From contig JALHQW010000052.1 in NCBI GenBank assembly GCA_022841745.1, forward strand, positions 1 through 58,373: a DNA stretch of 58,373 nt. The letters are read 5' to 3'. Source of the DNA: Saprospiraceae bacterium. GTDB taxonomy: Bacteria > Bacteroidota > Bacteroidia > Chitinophagales > Saprospiraceae. Of the stretch, positions 43,832-53,103 are shown piece after piece (position 1 is the first letter of the stretch; each line of letters begins with the position of its first letter). Under the pieces are notes generated by a model. That model had not been told where the DNA came from. It worked only from the letters and a program-made list of their open reading frames with translations, and made no database searches. The translations under genes and the position numbers were made by a program.

Positions 43832-45307
43832 ATGACCAACAACCCACTTATCGTTCAAATCTCGGCCTTGACCCGCAAGGAGATGACCCGTTTCTACGAT
43901 TTTGCGGCATCTCCTTATTTTAACAAACATAGGGATATTAGGGCATTGGTCGCTATTTTGAGCGAAGCCTACCCCGATTTTTCTGAAAAAAAATGTGGGC
44001 GAACCGTTCTTTTCAAGCAGCTTTTTCCCGGTCTACCCCACCACCAACCTACTTTGGCCATCGTTTTTACCTATACGCTCAGATTGTTCGAGCAGTTTCT
44101 GGTGGTGGAAGCATTGGGTGAAACCGGGGCTTTCTTGGATAAAACCCTTTATGCCAAGCAGTTGCGGAAAAGAAACCTCACTGCATTTTTGAAGGAAAAT
44201 GAACTGGAAACGGAAATTAAATCCACCAACAAGCTTTCCAAAACTGTACCCGCCCCATCAACAACGTTGGAGGGCATACAACGAAAATACCGTGCCGCCG
44301 CCGAACGGGATGCCATCAGCCTCCAAACTGGCCACCCACAGCTGGAAACGTTGTTGGAGAAACAATTCCATTTAGATGCATTTTTTGCGCTGGAAAAACT
44401 GCGTGACGCCTGCGAATTGCAACAACGGGCAAGGGTGATGAAGGCGGAACTGTCCAAGGATGTGCTGTTGGAAGCATTCGTACACGCTATCGAAAAGGCA
44501 GAAAAGCTACGTCAAATTCCCCTTTTGGAAGCTTTTCTTTCAGTTTATAACCTGATGAAAACCGATGACTTAAAGCAGTTCAGGGATTGCCTTGATTTTA
44601 TAAAAGCGAATGCAGCCCAAATCGGCAAGGATGACCTTCAGCAGCTTTTCAACTACCTCCAGAACCATTGCATCGAACAAATCAACAAAGGGCAGCAGCC
44701 TTTTCTTTGGGAGGTGTTCCGCATTTACCAGCTCCAATTGGACAACCAACTGCTGCTGGTAAACGGGGAGCTTCCTGAATGGCATTACAAGAACATCGTG
44801 ACGACCGGGCTGCGGATTGATGAAAGGGATTGGGTCCGCCATTTCATGGAAACCAATAAGCGTTTGCTGCCCGCTGGCGTGGCTGAAAATGCTTATCGCT
44901 ACAACCTGGCTGCCTATTACTACCATATTGGCCAACCCAAGCAAGTACTGCCCTTGCTCGTCCAAGTTGAGTACACCGACCTTCGGTACAACCTCGATGC
45001 CAAGTCGCTGCTCTTGCGCACCTATTTCGATTTGGGGGAGGACGAAGCGCTCATGGCGCATTGCGAAGCATTTAAGCAGTTCGTGAAAAGGAACAAGTCC
45101 TTGACCGAATTCCAGAAAAAGGGGTATTACCACCTCATCCGATTTGCCCTTAAAACCCATAGGCTGCGAATGAACCTTGGCTTTGTCAACCAGGAAAAAT
45201 GGCGGCAAGCGGTACTGCAATTGAAAGGGGACTTGGGCAGTGCTGAGACGGTGTTCAACAAGCCTTGGTTGGAGGGTAAATTGGGGGAGATGTTAGGTGA
45301 AGCTTAG
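43832..45307 (+). CDS. Conserved-looking helical protein of unknown function
   Basis: 491 residues with no signal peptide or membrane helix. It begins TNNPLIVQISALTRKEMTRF and continues YDFAASPYFNKHRDIRALVA. The rest is almost wholly helical, with TPR- or HEAT-like spacing (YNLAAYYYHIGQPKQVLPLL, LLLRTYFDLGEDEALMAHCE). The start of this kind (kExxxFxxFlxSPYFNkh) resembles unnamed Bacteroidota proteins I have seen, but no function is known to me. It may be a cytosolic scaffold. Separated from neighbours by hairpins. Confidence 0.75.
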   Translation: MTNNPLIVQISALTRKEMTRFYDFAASPYFNKHRDIRALVAILSEAYPDFSEKKCGRTVLFKQLFPGLPHHQPTLAIVFTYTLRLFEQFLVVEALGETGAFLDKTLYAKQLRKRNLTAFLKENELETEIKSTNKLSKTVPAPSTTLEGIQRKYRAAAERDAISLQTGHPQLETLLEKQFHLDAFFALEKLRDACELQQRARVMKAELSKDVLLEAFVHAIEKAEKLRQIPLLEAFLSVYNLMKTDDLKQFRDCLDFIKANAAQIGKDDLQQLFNYLQNHCIEQINKGQQPFLWEVFRIYQLQLDNQLLLVNGELPEWHYKNIVTTGLRIDERDWVRHFMETNKRLLPAGVAENAYRYNLAAYYYHIGQPKQVLPLLVQVEYTDLRYNLDAKSLLLRTYFDLGEDEALMAHCEAFKQFVKRNKSLTEFQKKGYYHLIRFALKTHRLRMNLGFVNQEKWRQAVLQLKGDLGSAETVFNKPWLEGKLGEMLGEA

Positions 45308-45361
45308 GTGAGGCGTTTAATTAATTCCAAAAGAAAGACAGCCAAACCGTCAATGACTGTG

Positions 45362-45383
45362 CTGTCGAAGCGGACTTCGACAG
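45362..45383. terminator. Hairpin between convergent genes
   Basis: CTGTCGAAG (45362-45370), loop CGGA, CTTCGACAG (45375-45383), between convergent genes ending at 45307 and 45408. No T-tract, so termination is uncertain. Confidence 0.45.
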
Positions 45384-45407
45384 TACGGTAAAGGGGCCTG
45401 CCAACAA

Positions 45408-46208
45408 TCATTGCTTAACCCAAGCCAGCCCCGTCGAAGGCGAAAAACCCAGCGTTTGGTGGAAACTCCCCGCCGTGTCGGCTTGGAACCCAATGCCAAA
45501 TGCATAGCCCACCCCGAAAAAAAGCATGGAAGGCTCGGTGGCGTAGCCAACCCGTAACCGCAACTGCTCAATGGGCTGGTAGGCCAAGCCATTTTTCCAG
45601 CGCAGCTTTTGATCCAAATCCTTTTCCAATTCGCTGCAAAGAAAAAGCTTGGCGGATGTCTGCCACCTGAGGCCAAGGAGCAAAACACTTGGCAGGTTTT
45701 CCCCTGTCACCAGCTCCACTTGGGCGGGGTTCATTGCCTGTGCCCCAATGGTCAGGGTCTTTGAAATATTCGCCTGCATGCCGACCTCAAAACTCAACAA
45801 GCCCCGGTTCCCGTAGTCTGGGATGCGGGTCTGGAAATAGTTGAAACGGACGCCGACCGCCAGGGACTGCCAAAACTTACGGGTATAGGAAAGCCCCAGT
45901 TTTTGCTGCCTAAAACCCTCATAGCCAAAGCTTTGTGCAGAAAATGCAAAATTGCCCGACTTGGTGGGCAGGCCAACCGCCATTGCCACGGATTGGAGCT
46001 CGGACAACAGAAAACGTTGCTCAGCCGCAGCCACAATGGTAAGGCCAGGGGCATCGTTCAGGCCCGCAGGGTTGGCAAACAAGGCAGCAGGGCCTTGCAT
46101 AGCAACGGTTGCCTGGCCCATGCCTGCGCCAACTGGGTTGACGGTGGGCAATTGGCCGTAGGCCATCAAAGAAAAAAAGAAGAAACCAAGAACGTAGAGA
46201 TGTTTCAT
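45408..46208 (-). CDS. PorV/PorQ-like outer-membrane beta-barrel
   Basis: 266 residues. Signal peptide MKHLYVLGFFFFSLMAYG. The mature start VGAGMGQATVAMQGPAALFANPAGL is the conserved opening of FadL-like barrels of the PorV/PorQ (UPF0164) group, followed by alternating strands (LSYTRKFWQSLAVGVRFNYF, LTIGAQAMNPAQVEL). PorV-type barrels help carry T9SS cargo or form pores. Because several T9SS substrates are in the window, a secretion role is possible, but simple FadL-like porin function is equally consistent. Divergent from uridine kinase. Confidence 0.75.
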   Translation of the reverse strand: MKHLYVLGFFFFSLMAYGQLPTVNPVGAGMGQATVAMQGPAALFANPAGLNDAPGLTIVAAAEQRFLLSELQSVAMAVGLPTKSGNFAFSAQSFGYEGFRQQKLGLSYTRKFWQSLAVGVRFNYFQTRIPDYGNRGLLSFEVGMQANISKTLTIGAQAMNPAQVELVTGENLPSVLLLGLRWQTSAKLFLCSELEKDLDQKLRWKNGLAYQPIEQLRLRVGYATEPSMLFFGVGYAFGIGFQADTAGSFHQTLGFSPSTGLAWVKQ

Positions 46209-46218
46209 GGCTCAAAAT

Positions 46219-46226
46219 TAACTTTG
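46219..46226 (+). promoter_or_regulatory. -7 box of the uridine kinase gene
   Basis: TAACTTTG fits TANNTTTG and lies 25 nt before the GTG start at 46252. Confidence 0.6.
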
Positions 46227-46251
46227 CCGGGAATTCAAACAAGAACAAATC

Positions 46252-46878
46252 GTGAAACCATACCTTATTGGCATTACTGGAGGCAGCGGGAGCGGAAAAA
46301 CCAGCTTTATCAAGGCACTTAGAAGCCATTTTTCGGAGCAGCAGCTTTGCATCCTTTCGCAGGACGATTACTACTTCCCACGTGAACAGCAACTCACGGA
46401 TGAAGCGGGCGTCAAGAACTTCGACCTGCCAAATTCAATTGACAAAAAATCGTTCAAGAACGATATTGAGCGGTTGCTTGAGGGTGAAACCGTCGAAAGG
46501 CTGGAATATACTTTCAACAACGAGAAGGCCGTGCCTGCGACCCTACGTTTCAAATCTGCCCCAGTCATTATCGTGGAAGGGATTTTTGTTTTTCACTTCA
46601 AAAAAATCAAGCGATTGCTCGACCTCAAGGTTTTCCTTCATGCAAAGGAGAACTTGAAAGTAATTCGCAGGATCAAAAGGGACCAGGTGGAACGTAATTA
46701 CCCCATCGAAGATGTTCTCTATCGCTATGAAAAGCATGTCTTGCCCACTTTTGAACGGTACATAGAGCCTTACATGGACGATGCTGATATCGTCATCAAC
46801 AACAACAACGATTTTTCGATTGGATTAGAAGTGGTGAAAGGGTTTATTGCCAATAAATTGGTGCGGGAAAATGAATGA
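46252..46878 (+). CDS. udk: Uridine kinase
   Basis: 208 residues, the usual size, with a GTG start at 46252. P-loop GITGGSGSGKTSF (about 6-18), then LCILSQDDYYFP and FDLPNSIDKKSF (nucleoside-binding DxYY and DxP patterns), PVIIVEGIFVFH, and RRIKRDQVERNYPIEDVLYR in the lid. It phosphorylates uridine or cytidine to the monophosphate in pyrimidine salvage, in the cytosol. It has its own promoter and is divergent from the outer-membrane barrel gene. Confidence 0.9.
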   Translation: MKPYLIGITGGSGSGKTSFIKALRSHFSEQQLCILSQDDYYFPREQQLTDEAGVKNFDLPNSIDKKSFKNDIERLLEGETVERLEYTFNNEKAVPATLRFKSAPVIIVEGIFVFHFKKIKRLLDLKVFLHAKENLKVIRRIKRDQVERNYPIEDVLYRYEKHVLPTFERYIEPYMDDADIVINNNNDFSIGLEVVKGFIANKLVRENE

Positions 46879-47437
46879 TGAATGATGGATGATGAATTAG
46901 GGGCGTTAAGAAAAAATCCTGACGCAGTTTTTTTGACGCAGAAAGACGCAGATGGTTATGATTTTTTATGTTTTCAGGTTTTTGCTACGCAAAAACAAAG
47001 CATAATCAATCATAAAAAATCATAAAAATCTGCGTCGAAAAATTTTCTTAACACCCCTAATGATGAATGATGAATTGGCAAGGTGGTGATTTACAGGTAT
47101 TTCCAATCCAAAATGATCTATATCACTTTTCGTTCTTTTTCAATTCTTGTGGTAAAAGCCTGAATGGCTTTAATGTGAATAGCCCCGGATGAAATCGAAG
47201 ATTCACGCAAGTAAATCCGGGGTGATGATGCAATACGGGAAACAACCCTGAAAGGGTTGAATGTCAATCGTATATGAGTTATTCAACCCCTTCTGGATTG
47301 TGGCCGAACACCTTTATTTACCCCGAATTTACTTGAGTGAATCTTCGATTTCATCCAGGGCTATTCTAGTTCAACCCCTTTGGGGTTTATACCACAAAAA
47401 TTGTCAAAAAACAACATTTTTTAGTGAAAAACTCGGC
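46879..47437. repeat. Gene-free stretch with two large palindromic elements
   Basis: About 560 bases without a gene. Element A: TTAGGGGCGTTAAGAAAA (46897-46914) against TTTTCTTAACACCCCTAA (47043-47060, one mismatch), enclosing CGCAGA repeats and flanked by AATGATG tandem units. Element B: the arm at 47177-47225 (AATAGCCCCGGATGAAATCG onward) pairs imperfectly with 47320-47366, and outer GTGGTAAAA / TTATACCAC segments extend it to about 47150-47395. Both can fold as long hairpins. Nothing protein-coding is convincing. Confidence 0.75.
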
Positions 47438-49450
47438 TTAGCTAGGCTTGATATTAAACGCCAGGCAATCGTTGATTTTATCCAGCAATTCATCGGGGCT
47501 GTAAGGCTTCCCAACATAATCGTTCATGCCAAAAAGCAAGGCTTTTTCCTTTTCAACGATATAGGCCGATGAAGTGAGGGCAATAATGGGCAGGGAATTG
47601 ATGGCAGGAGAGGGATGGCTGCGAATCTCGGCAGTGGCCCGGTAGCCGTCCATTTCCGGCATTTGGATATCCATCAAAACAATATCGAAAGTTTGCTGGG
47701 CCAGTAAATCCAAGGCTTCAAACCCGTTTTCAGCTGTAGCGACAAGCGCCCCGTATTTGCGGAGCATTTTGACCACCACCACTTGATTGATCTTGTTGTC
47801 CTCTACCAAGAGAATGCTCACACCGTTCAGCCCATCGTAATTCCTTTCATCAGTTGGCTGGGGATCATGAGAATAGCTGATAACCTCAAATGGCATCAAC
47901 AAGGTGAAGCGAGTAGCCTCATCGAGCAGGTTCTCAACCTGCATCTTGCCGTTTTGGACTTCCACCATCCGCTTGGTCATGGCCAACGAAAGCAGCTTGT
48001 CCTCCACGGCCTGTAGTTTTTCTCCCGCAGTCATTACGGATAGGTTCTTATGGTGGTATAAATTGCCCAACATGCCCTTGTCCGTGGACTCAATGACAAA
48101 TTTGACGATTACCGCCCTATCTGTTTTATCCGCCGATAAGATTGAAATATTCACCAAACCACCAGGGGTTGTCTCTATGCAATTAACCAACAAGTTTGTC
48201 AGCACATTCGAAAGGCGAGGACCGTTTCCGATCAACCATTTTGGTATCAGTTCATCAAGGGTATGGTGGAAGAGCAGGCCCATGTTCAATGCCTTGGTTT
48301 CAATCCGCTCAAACACCGGCCCCACCAATTCTTCCAATTTGAATTCTTTGTTGGTATTGCCAGCCTTGGTTTCCTCAAAATTGGAATAGCCAAGGGCTTC
48401 GTTGGTCAAGGAGGTTAGTTCATTGGTACAGAACTGGAGTACCTTTATTTGATCCACTTGGTCGGGCCTTGGGTTATTGTCGAGCAGCAGTTGAGCCAAT
48501 CCAGCAATATCATTCAGTGGGCTTCTCATCTCCTGGGTGATGGCCGCCAGGTACTTGTCTTTAGAATGGGAGAAGCCTTGCAATTTCTCCCTTGCAGCCA
48601 TCTCGTCCACAAGTTTTTTGTTCAGGAGGTCGAGGCTGGTGTTTTTCAGCTCCTGCTCCTTTACCAATTCATCAATCTCCGTTTTTTGGGCAAGGTTCCT
48701 ATCTATATGGGAAGCCAATTTATTGTTATCAACCTGTTTCCGTTTGTACAGAATGGACAACATGGCTGCCAAAAATCCTGCAATGGCAATCAGGACAAAT
48801 AGCAATCCCCTTATACGTTTTTCCTGACTACTTTGGATCCGGAGCATCTTAAGCTGGGCTTTCTCCGAAAATGCTTTCCGGTTCATGAGGCGCCAGGCGA
48901 TTTTCAGGTTTTCATTGGCTAATTTTTCATCCTTCAAATGGATTGATAAATCGGCAAGCAAATGATGCACAGCGGCCATTCCAAGGGTATCGTGGGCAGA
49001 ACGATAATTCATGAGCGACGAAAGCGCAGCATCTTCGCATCGGATAGTATCGCCATCGGCCAAGTAGAGGTGCCCTAGTTTAAGCTGGGCATTAGCCATG
49101 CCTACACTGTCTTGAAAATTGGCATGTACCTCACGCTGTTTTTCTATGAAAATGATAGCTTGGCTGGTGTCCCTCGCTTGCAGGTAGGCTTCGCCGAGGT
49201 ATCCGAGCGACTCCGCTTTTAGTTGCCAATTTTCTGCCTGCCCTGCCAAGGAAACGGCTTTTTGCGCAAACAATACGGCATCCATCGCATGGGCATCCAA
49301 TTTTTTACTGGCAAGGTTTGCAAAATATTTTGCCTTGAACTTATCACCCATTTGGGACAAGCTATGCTCGATGCTATCCAATTCCCGGCTTTGGCCAAAA
49401 ACGGCCAAACACGATGCCTCCAACAATATTAGCAACAGTAAAATTCTCAT
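47438..49450 (-). CDS. Hybrid sensor kinase-like protein with degenerate kinase core and intact receiver
   Basis: 670 residues. Signal peptide (ILLLLILLEASCLAVFG), TPR-like periplasmic part (about 25-200), one membrane helix (214-236), coiled coil (240-295), HisKA-like dimerisation domain, ATPase-like domain (380-525) and C-terminal receiver (540-665). In the HisKA motif the phospho-accepting His is Gln306 (LAAITQEMRSPLND). The ATPase domain keeps an N-box-like segment (RLSNVLTNLLVNCIE) but lacks clear DxGxG and GxGLGL boxes. The receiver has its Asp pocket (LLVEDN, D594 in LMDIQMPEMDG), T/S (ALTSSA) and Lys (VGKPY). It probably cannot autophosphorylate and may act as a scaffold. Confidence 0.85.
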   Translation of the reverse strand: MRILLLLILLEASCLAVFGQSRELDSIEHSLSQMGDKFKAKYFANLASKKLDAHAMDAVLFAQKAVSLAGQAENWQLKAESLGYLGEAYLQARDTSQAIIFIEKQREVHANFQDSVGMANAQLKLGHLYLADGDTIRCEDAALSSLMNYRSAHDTLGMAAVHHLLADLSIHLKDEKLANENLKIAWRLMNRKAFSEKAQLKMLRIQSSQEKRIRGLLFVLIAIAGFLAAMLSILYKRKQVDNNKLASHIDRNLAQKTEIDELVKEQELKNTSLDLLNKKLVDEMAAREKLQGFSHSKDKYLAAITQEMRSPLNDIAGLAQLLLDNNPRPDQVDQIKVLQFCTNELTSLTNEALGYSNFEETKAGNTNKEFKLEELVGPVFERIETKALNMGLLFHHTLDELIPKWLIGNGPRLSNVLTNLLVNCIETTPGGLVNISILSADKTDRAVIVKFVIESTDKGMLGNLYHHKNLSVMTAGEKLQAVEDKLLSLAMTKRMVEVQNGKMQVENLLDEATRFTLLMPFEVISYSHDPQPTDERNYDGLNGVSILLVEDNKINQVVVVKMLRKYGALVATAENGFEALDLLAQQTFDIVLMDIQMPEMDGYRATAEIRSHPSPAINSLPIIALTSSAYIVEKEKALLFGMNDYVGKPYSPDELLDKINDCLAFNIKPS

Positions 49451-49589
49451 CTAAGTGAATGGTATTCTAAGTAGTCTGCCCAAATTCTGACAAATACAAT
49501 GCCGTAAGGCTTCACCGTTGAATTCTTAATGTCGAAAATACAATTAGCAATGTTGAAAGGCGGGATTCGATATGCGAAGCTCCCAAGAA

Positions 49590-49688
49590 AGTGGAATCGT
49601 AAATTTTGCTTCGCAAAATTTACGATTCCACTAAAAAAAAACGCCTTGGCGGCTGGTGGCGAACCTACCAGCCGCCAAGGAGTTTTTT
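49590..49688. terminator. Two strong hairpins, the second a bidirectional terminator
   Basis: A perfect 19-bp stem with a CTTCG loop (49590-49608 against 49614-49632), then CCTTGGCGGCTGGT (49644-49657) against ACCAGCCGCCAAGG (49667-49680), flanked by an A-run before and a T-run after. The second hairpin is placed to end the FG-GAP gene (stop at 49720) on the minus strand. Confidence 0.8.
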
Positions 49689-49719
49689 TAGGGTCGGTAA
49701 ATTGATACACGACCTCGAA

Positions 49720-52700
49720 TCATTTTACTATATATCCATCACACCCATCATTGTTATTGGTCACGATGAAAACGGACTTGCCATTGGCGAGCTTCACGGA
49801 AGCCATGTCCCTGGCATCTTTGGTGGCCCAAAAACCATGTACCCTGTTCGGGGAAGCCTCGAACCCGCCCTTGCCATCGCCCAGCAACAACGTGCCGCTG
49901 CCCGCATCGTACCGCCCCGACTCCACCTCGGTCAAGAAACTATTGCCCACCAACAGCAAATCTAGATTGCCATCCTTGTTGAAATCATCGGACGCTACTT
50001 GGTTGCATACCGACAATTGGGCCAGGGCTGGCAGCGGCTCGGCCGTGAACTTTCCTTGGTTATTGATGAAAACAGTGGTTGAAAACGTTTTGGCCACGAA
50101 TTTCTTCGCCATTTCAAGTGCAGATGCCTTGAAAATATCATGAATCGTTGCCCTGCCGTAAGCCTTGTGGTAAACAAAGTCTTTTTTAAGCACCGGCATT
50201 TGCTTGATCATGGTTTCACGCTGGGGCACGGGGTATTCCTTGCCCTGCCAATGCCAGGTCATCACGGGGTCGAGGCTGCCGTTCTTGTCAAAATCGGCGG
50301 CATGCAACTGGATCGGGGCATCGGCACTGGCCTTTAGCCTTGAATTGAGGCCGAGGTTGCCACCCACCAAGTCCATGTCCCCATCCTTGTCGAGGTCGGC
50401 AGCATGGAGGCAATTCCACCAACCGTTCGAGCCTTCCAATCCGAAGGCAGCAGTGGCGTCTTCCAATTTGCCGCCATTGTTCTTGAAGACCGTGATGGGC
50501 AACCACTCGCCGCCCACCACCAATTCCTCGTTCTTGTCCCCGTCCAAATCGGCCCAAAGCAGGTCGCTGACCATGCCGATATTGGCGAGGCCGGGCGCTA
50601 CCTGCGCCCCAACTTCCGCAAACTTCCCCCCGTTGTTTTGCAGCACCAAGGTCTGCGGGGCATTCGGGTATTGGCCGGGCGATACCAAGCCGCCCACAAA
50701 CAGGTCGAGGTCGCCGTCCTTGTCGAAATCATGCGCTGCAACGCAGGAACCGCTGGCCGTGATCGTCGGCAACGTGCCCGCAGGCGCTTTGGTGAACACG
50801 CCCTTGCCATCGTTGAGGTAAAGGCGGTCCTGGTAATTGCTGGAGCCAAAATCATAGGTGCTGCCACCACTGACCACGTAGAGGTCGTTGTCCTTGTCAC
50901 CATCGGCATCGAAGAACAAACAGCCCATATCCTCAAAAGCAGCGTCAGGCTCAAAAGCGGCGGTATTGCCCTTGACAAACCGGCCACCTTGCTGCAAATA
51001 GAGCACGCCCGCCTGTCCCCTACCCCCGCCGATGAACACGTCCTGTGCGCCATCGCCATTCACATCGCCTGCGGCAATATTGGGGCCGAGGTTGGAGAAG
51101 GCATGGGGCAAGAGCCGCTCACGGGTGAAGTCGTTGAACTCGTCGTCCACGTGCTTGAAGTCAATGCCAAGGTTGTTGGCGGCCTGGAACAGCGGTTCGG
51201 CCTTGGGCATCGGCTGCCATTGCCCCGGTTTTGCGTTCGCAATCTCCAGCACGATGCGCTGGTTGGCGGGCTGGTTCTCCAAGGCCTGCACCTTGCCATC
51301 GGGCCACCTGATTTCGACCTTGTCCACGGTGGCGGCACTGCCCAAGCCGAAATGCAGCAGCGGCTCGGAGGTGGAGAAAAAGCCCCGATTGGCCGTCATC
51401 TCCAGGTACTGGACATTCCCCCCCTGCTGGATGCGCAGCTTTGCGCCATAACCGTTCGGGTTGCTGGCCGTGCCTTTCAATTTCACTTGAAACCAATTCG
51501 CCCCCTGCCGCTCCGAAGATTTGTTGCGGTAAACGAGCGCCTTGCCGTCTATTTGGTTGACGACCAGATCGAGGTCGCCGTCCTTGTCCAGGTCGGCATA
51601 GGCACTGCCGTTGGAATAGTTCAAATCGCCGAGGCCCCAGTCATAAGCCACGTTCTGGAAGCTCATGCCGTCCTTGTTCTTGAACAGGTAGTTGCGCAGC
51701 GGCGTGGTCGGTATTTTCTGCAGGTATTCGTCAATATTCTTGAAGTTCGTGTTGGTGATGCCACCGTTGCGCATGACCGAGTCAACGGTGTAGTTCAGGT
51801 AGTCGAGGTTGGTGACGTCACGGCGGTAGCCATTGGTGATATAAAGGTCTTTTAGCCCGTCGTTGTCAAAATCGGCAAACAGCGGGCTCCAGCTCCAGTC
51901 GGTGGCGGAAACGCCAGCAAATTGGCCAATATCGCTGAAGGTGGTGCCATTCCCCGGTGCGGCCCCGGTGTTCATTTGTAGCACGTTGCGCATGTGCTGG
52001 TGGCCATAGCCGTATTTCACGAGGCTGAAATAGCGGTCCTGCACCATCGTGGTCATCAGTTCTTTTTGGCGTTGGTTGTCCTCCGCCACCATGTCGAGCG
52101 CAGCGAGGTCCACCAGGCCATCGTTGTTGAAATCGGCGATGTCCACGCCCATGGTATGGTTGCTGATATGGCGGAAATAGCCCCAAATCTCATCCTTGAA
52201 CCCCTTGCCTTTTTGGTTGATGTACAGGAAGTCCGGCTCGATATAGTCGTTGCCGATGTAGAGGTCGGGATAGCCATCGTTGTTGAAGTCGGAGGCGGTC
52301 ACGCTCAGTCCCCAGGCCCGGTTTTCGATGCCCATTTCCTTGGAAACATCGGTGAACCGCCCATTCCCGTCATTGCGGTACAGCTTGTCGGATTCGTATT
52401 GGTCAGAAGGCGTGGTCACCCTTGCCAGGGATTGGTTGTCAACACCCTGCTGCTTAATCCGAATGCGGTTCACATCGCCCCAAGCCAGTGGGTGGTTCAG
52501 CACATAGGCATCCAAATCGCCATCGAGGTCATAATCGAAAAAATTGGCGTGGTTGCTGGCCGATGGGTCGTTCAGCCCATAAGCGGCGGCCATTTCCGTG
52601 AAGGTCATGTTCCCTTTGTTGACAAAAAGCAGGTTCTCCCGGTCGGCACCCGCAATGGCCCCCGTCCTGCACACGTAAATATCCTGGAAGCCATCGGCAT

Positions 52701-53103
52701 TGATGTCCACCACGGTGACGCCCGTTTTCATGCCGCCCAGTGCTGCCACCCCGGCCAGTTCGGTAACGTCCTCGAACTTGAAATCCCCTTTGTTCAGGTA
52801 AAGCCGATTGGCCTCCTGCGTGGCCGTGAAATACAGGTCAGGCAAGTCGTCGTTATTCACATCCAGCACCGCCACTCCCCCACCATTGTAGAGATAGGAA
52901 TTGGTGATAATATTGTTTTGGAAGGTTTCCTTGATGGTATTGGCAAAGCCAATGCCCGTTGCCTCCGGCTTCATCAGCTCAAAATGCACATCGGCAGGCG
53001 GTGACTGCGGCTCATTGGAAACGGAGCTGCCCCCCTCATTTTTACAGGAAAAAAGGATGCTACCGAGCAGGAAAAAAAGTGAAATTGAAGTAATTAGTTT
53101 CAT
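49720..53103 (-). CDS. FG-GAP/VCBS repeat and ASPIC-domain lipoprotein
   Basis: 1127 residues from the ATG at 53103. MKLITSISLFFLLGSILFSC is a lipoprotein signal; an upstream frame to 53229 runs through repeat DNA. It has many FG-GAP/VCBS beta-propeller repeats with the calcium-loop pattern (VLDVNNDDLPDLYFT, DINADGFQDIYVCR, DLDKDGDMDLVGGN). In the middle is an ASPIC/UnbV domain (AKLRIQQGGNVQYLEMTANR, VDKVEIRWPDGK). Such proteins are surface lipoproteins often seen near SusCD systems. None is adjacent here. Ligand unknown. Confidence 0.85.
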   Translation of the reverse strand: MKLITSISLFFLLGSILFSCKNEGGSSVSNEPQSPPADVHFELMKPEATGIGFANTIKETFQNNIITNSYLYNGGGVAVLDVNNDDLPDLYFTATQEANRLYLNKGDFKFEDVTELAGVAALGGMKTGVTVVDINADGFQDIYVCRTGAIAGADRENLLFVNKGNMTFTEMAAAYGLNDPSASNHANFFDYDLDGDLDAYVLNHPLAWGDVNRIRIKQQGVDNQSLARVTTPSDQYESDKLYRNDGNGRFTDVSKEMGIENRAWGLSVTASDFNNDGYPDLYIGNDYIEPDFLYINQKGKGFKDEIWGYFRHISNHTMGVDIADFNNDGLVDLAALDMVAEDNQRQKELMTTMVQDRYFSLVKYGYGHQHMRNVLQMNTGAAPGNGTTFSDIGQFAGVSATDWSWSPLFADFDNDGLKDLYITNGYRRDVTNLDYLNYTVDSVMRNGGITNTNFKNIDEYLQKIPTTPLRNYLFKNKDGMSFQNVAYDWGLGDLNYSNGSAYADLDKDGDLDLVVNQIDGKALVYRNKSSERQGANWFQVKLKGTASNPNGYGAKLRIQQGGNVQYLEMTANRGFFSTSEPLLHFGLGSAATVDKVEIRWPDGKVQALENQPANQRIVLEIANAKPGQWQPMPKAEPLFQAANNLGIDFKHVDDEFNDFTRERLLPHAFSNLGPNIAAGDVNGDGAQDVFIGGGRGQAGVLYLQQGGRFVKGNTAAFEPDAAFEDMGCLFFDADGDKDNDLYVVSGGSTYDFGSSNYQDRLYLNDGKGVFTKAPAGTLPTITASGSCVAAHDFDKDGDLDLFVGGLVSPGQYPNAPQTLVLQNNGGKFAEVGAQVAPGLANIGMVSDLLWADLDGDKNEELVVGGEWLPITVFKNNGGKLEDATAAFGLEGSNGWWNCLHAADLDKDGDMDLVGGNLGLNSRLKASADAPIQLHAADFDKNGSLDPVMTWHWQGKEYPVPQRETMIKQMPVLKKDFVYHKAYGRATIHDIFKASALEMAKKFVAKTFSTTVFINNQGKFTAEPLPALAQLSVCNQVASDDFNKDGNLDLLLVGNSFLTEVESGRYDAGSGTLLLGDGKGGFEASPNRVHGFWATKDARDMASVKLANGKSVFIVTNNNDGCDGYIVK

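Noticed and set aside
50404-51855. 483-residue plus-strand open frame
   Set aside because: Antisense to the FG-GAP/ASPIC lipoprotein, whose domains are clear on the minus strand.
51994-53004. 336-residue plus-strand open frame
   Set aside because: Also antisense to the FG-GAP gene; its repeated hydrophobic pattern mirrors the calcium-loop codons.
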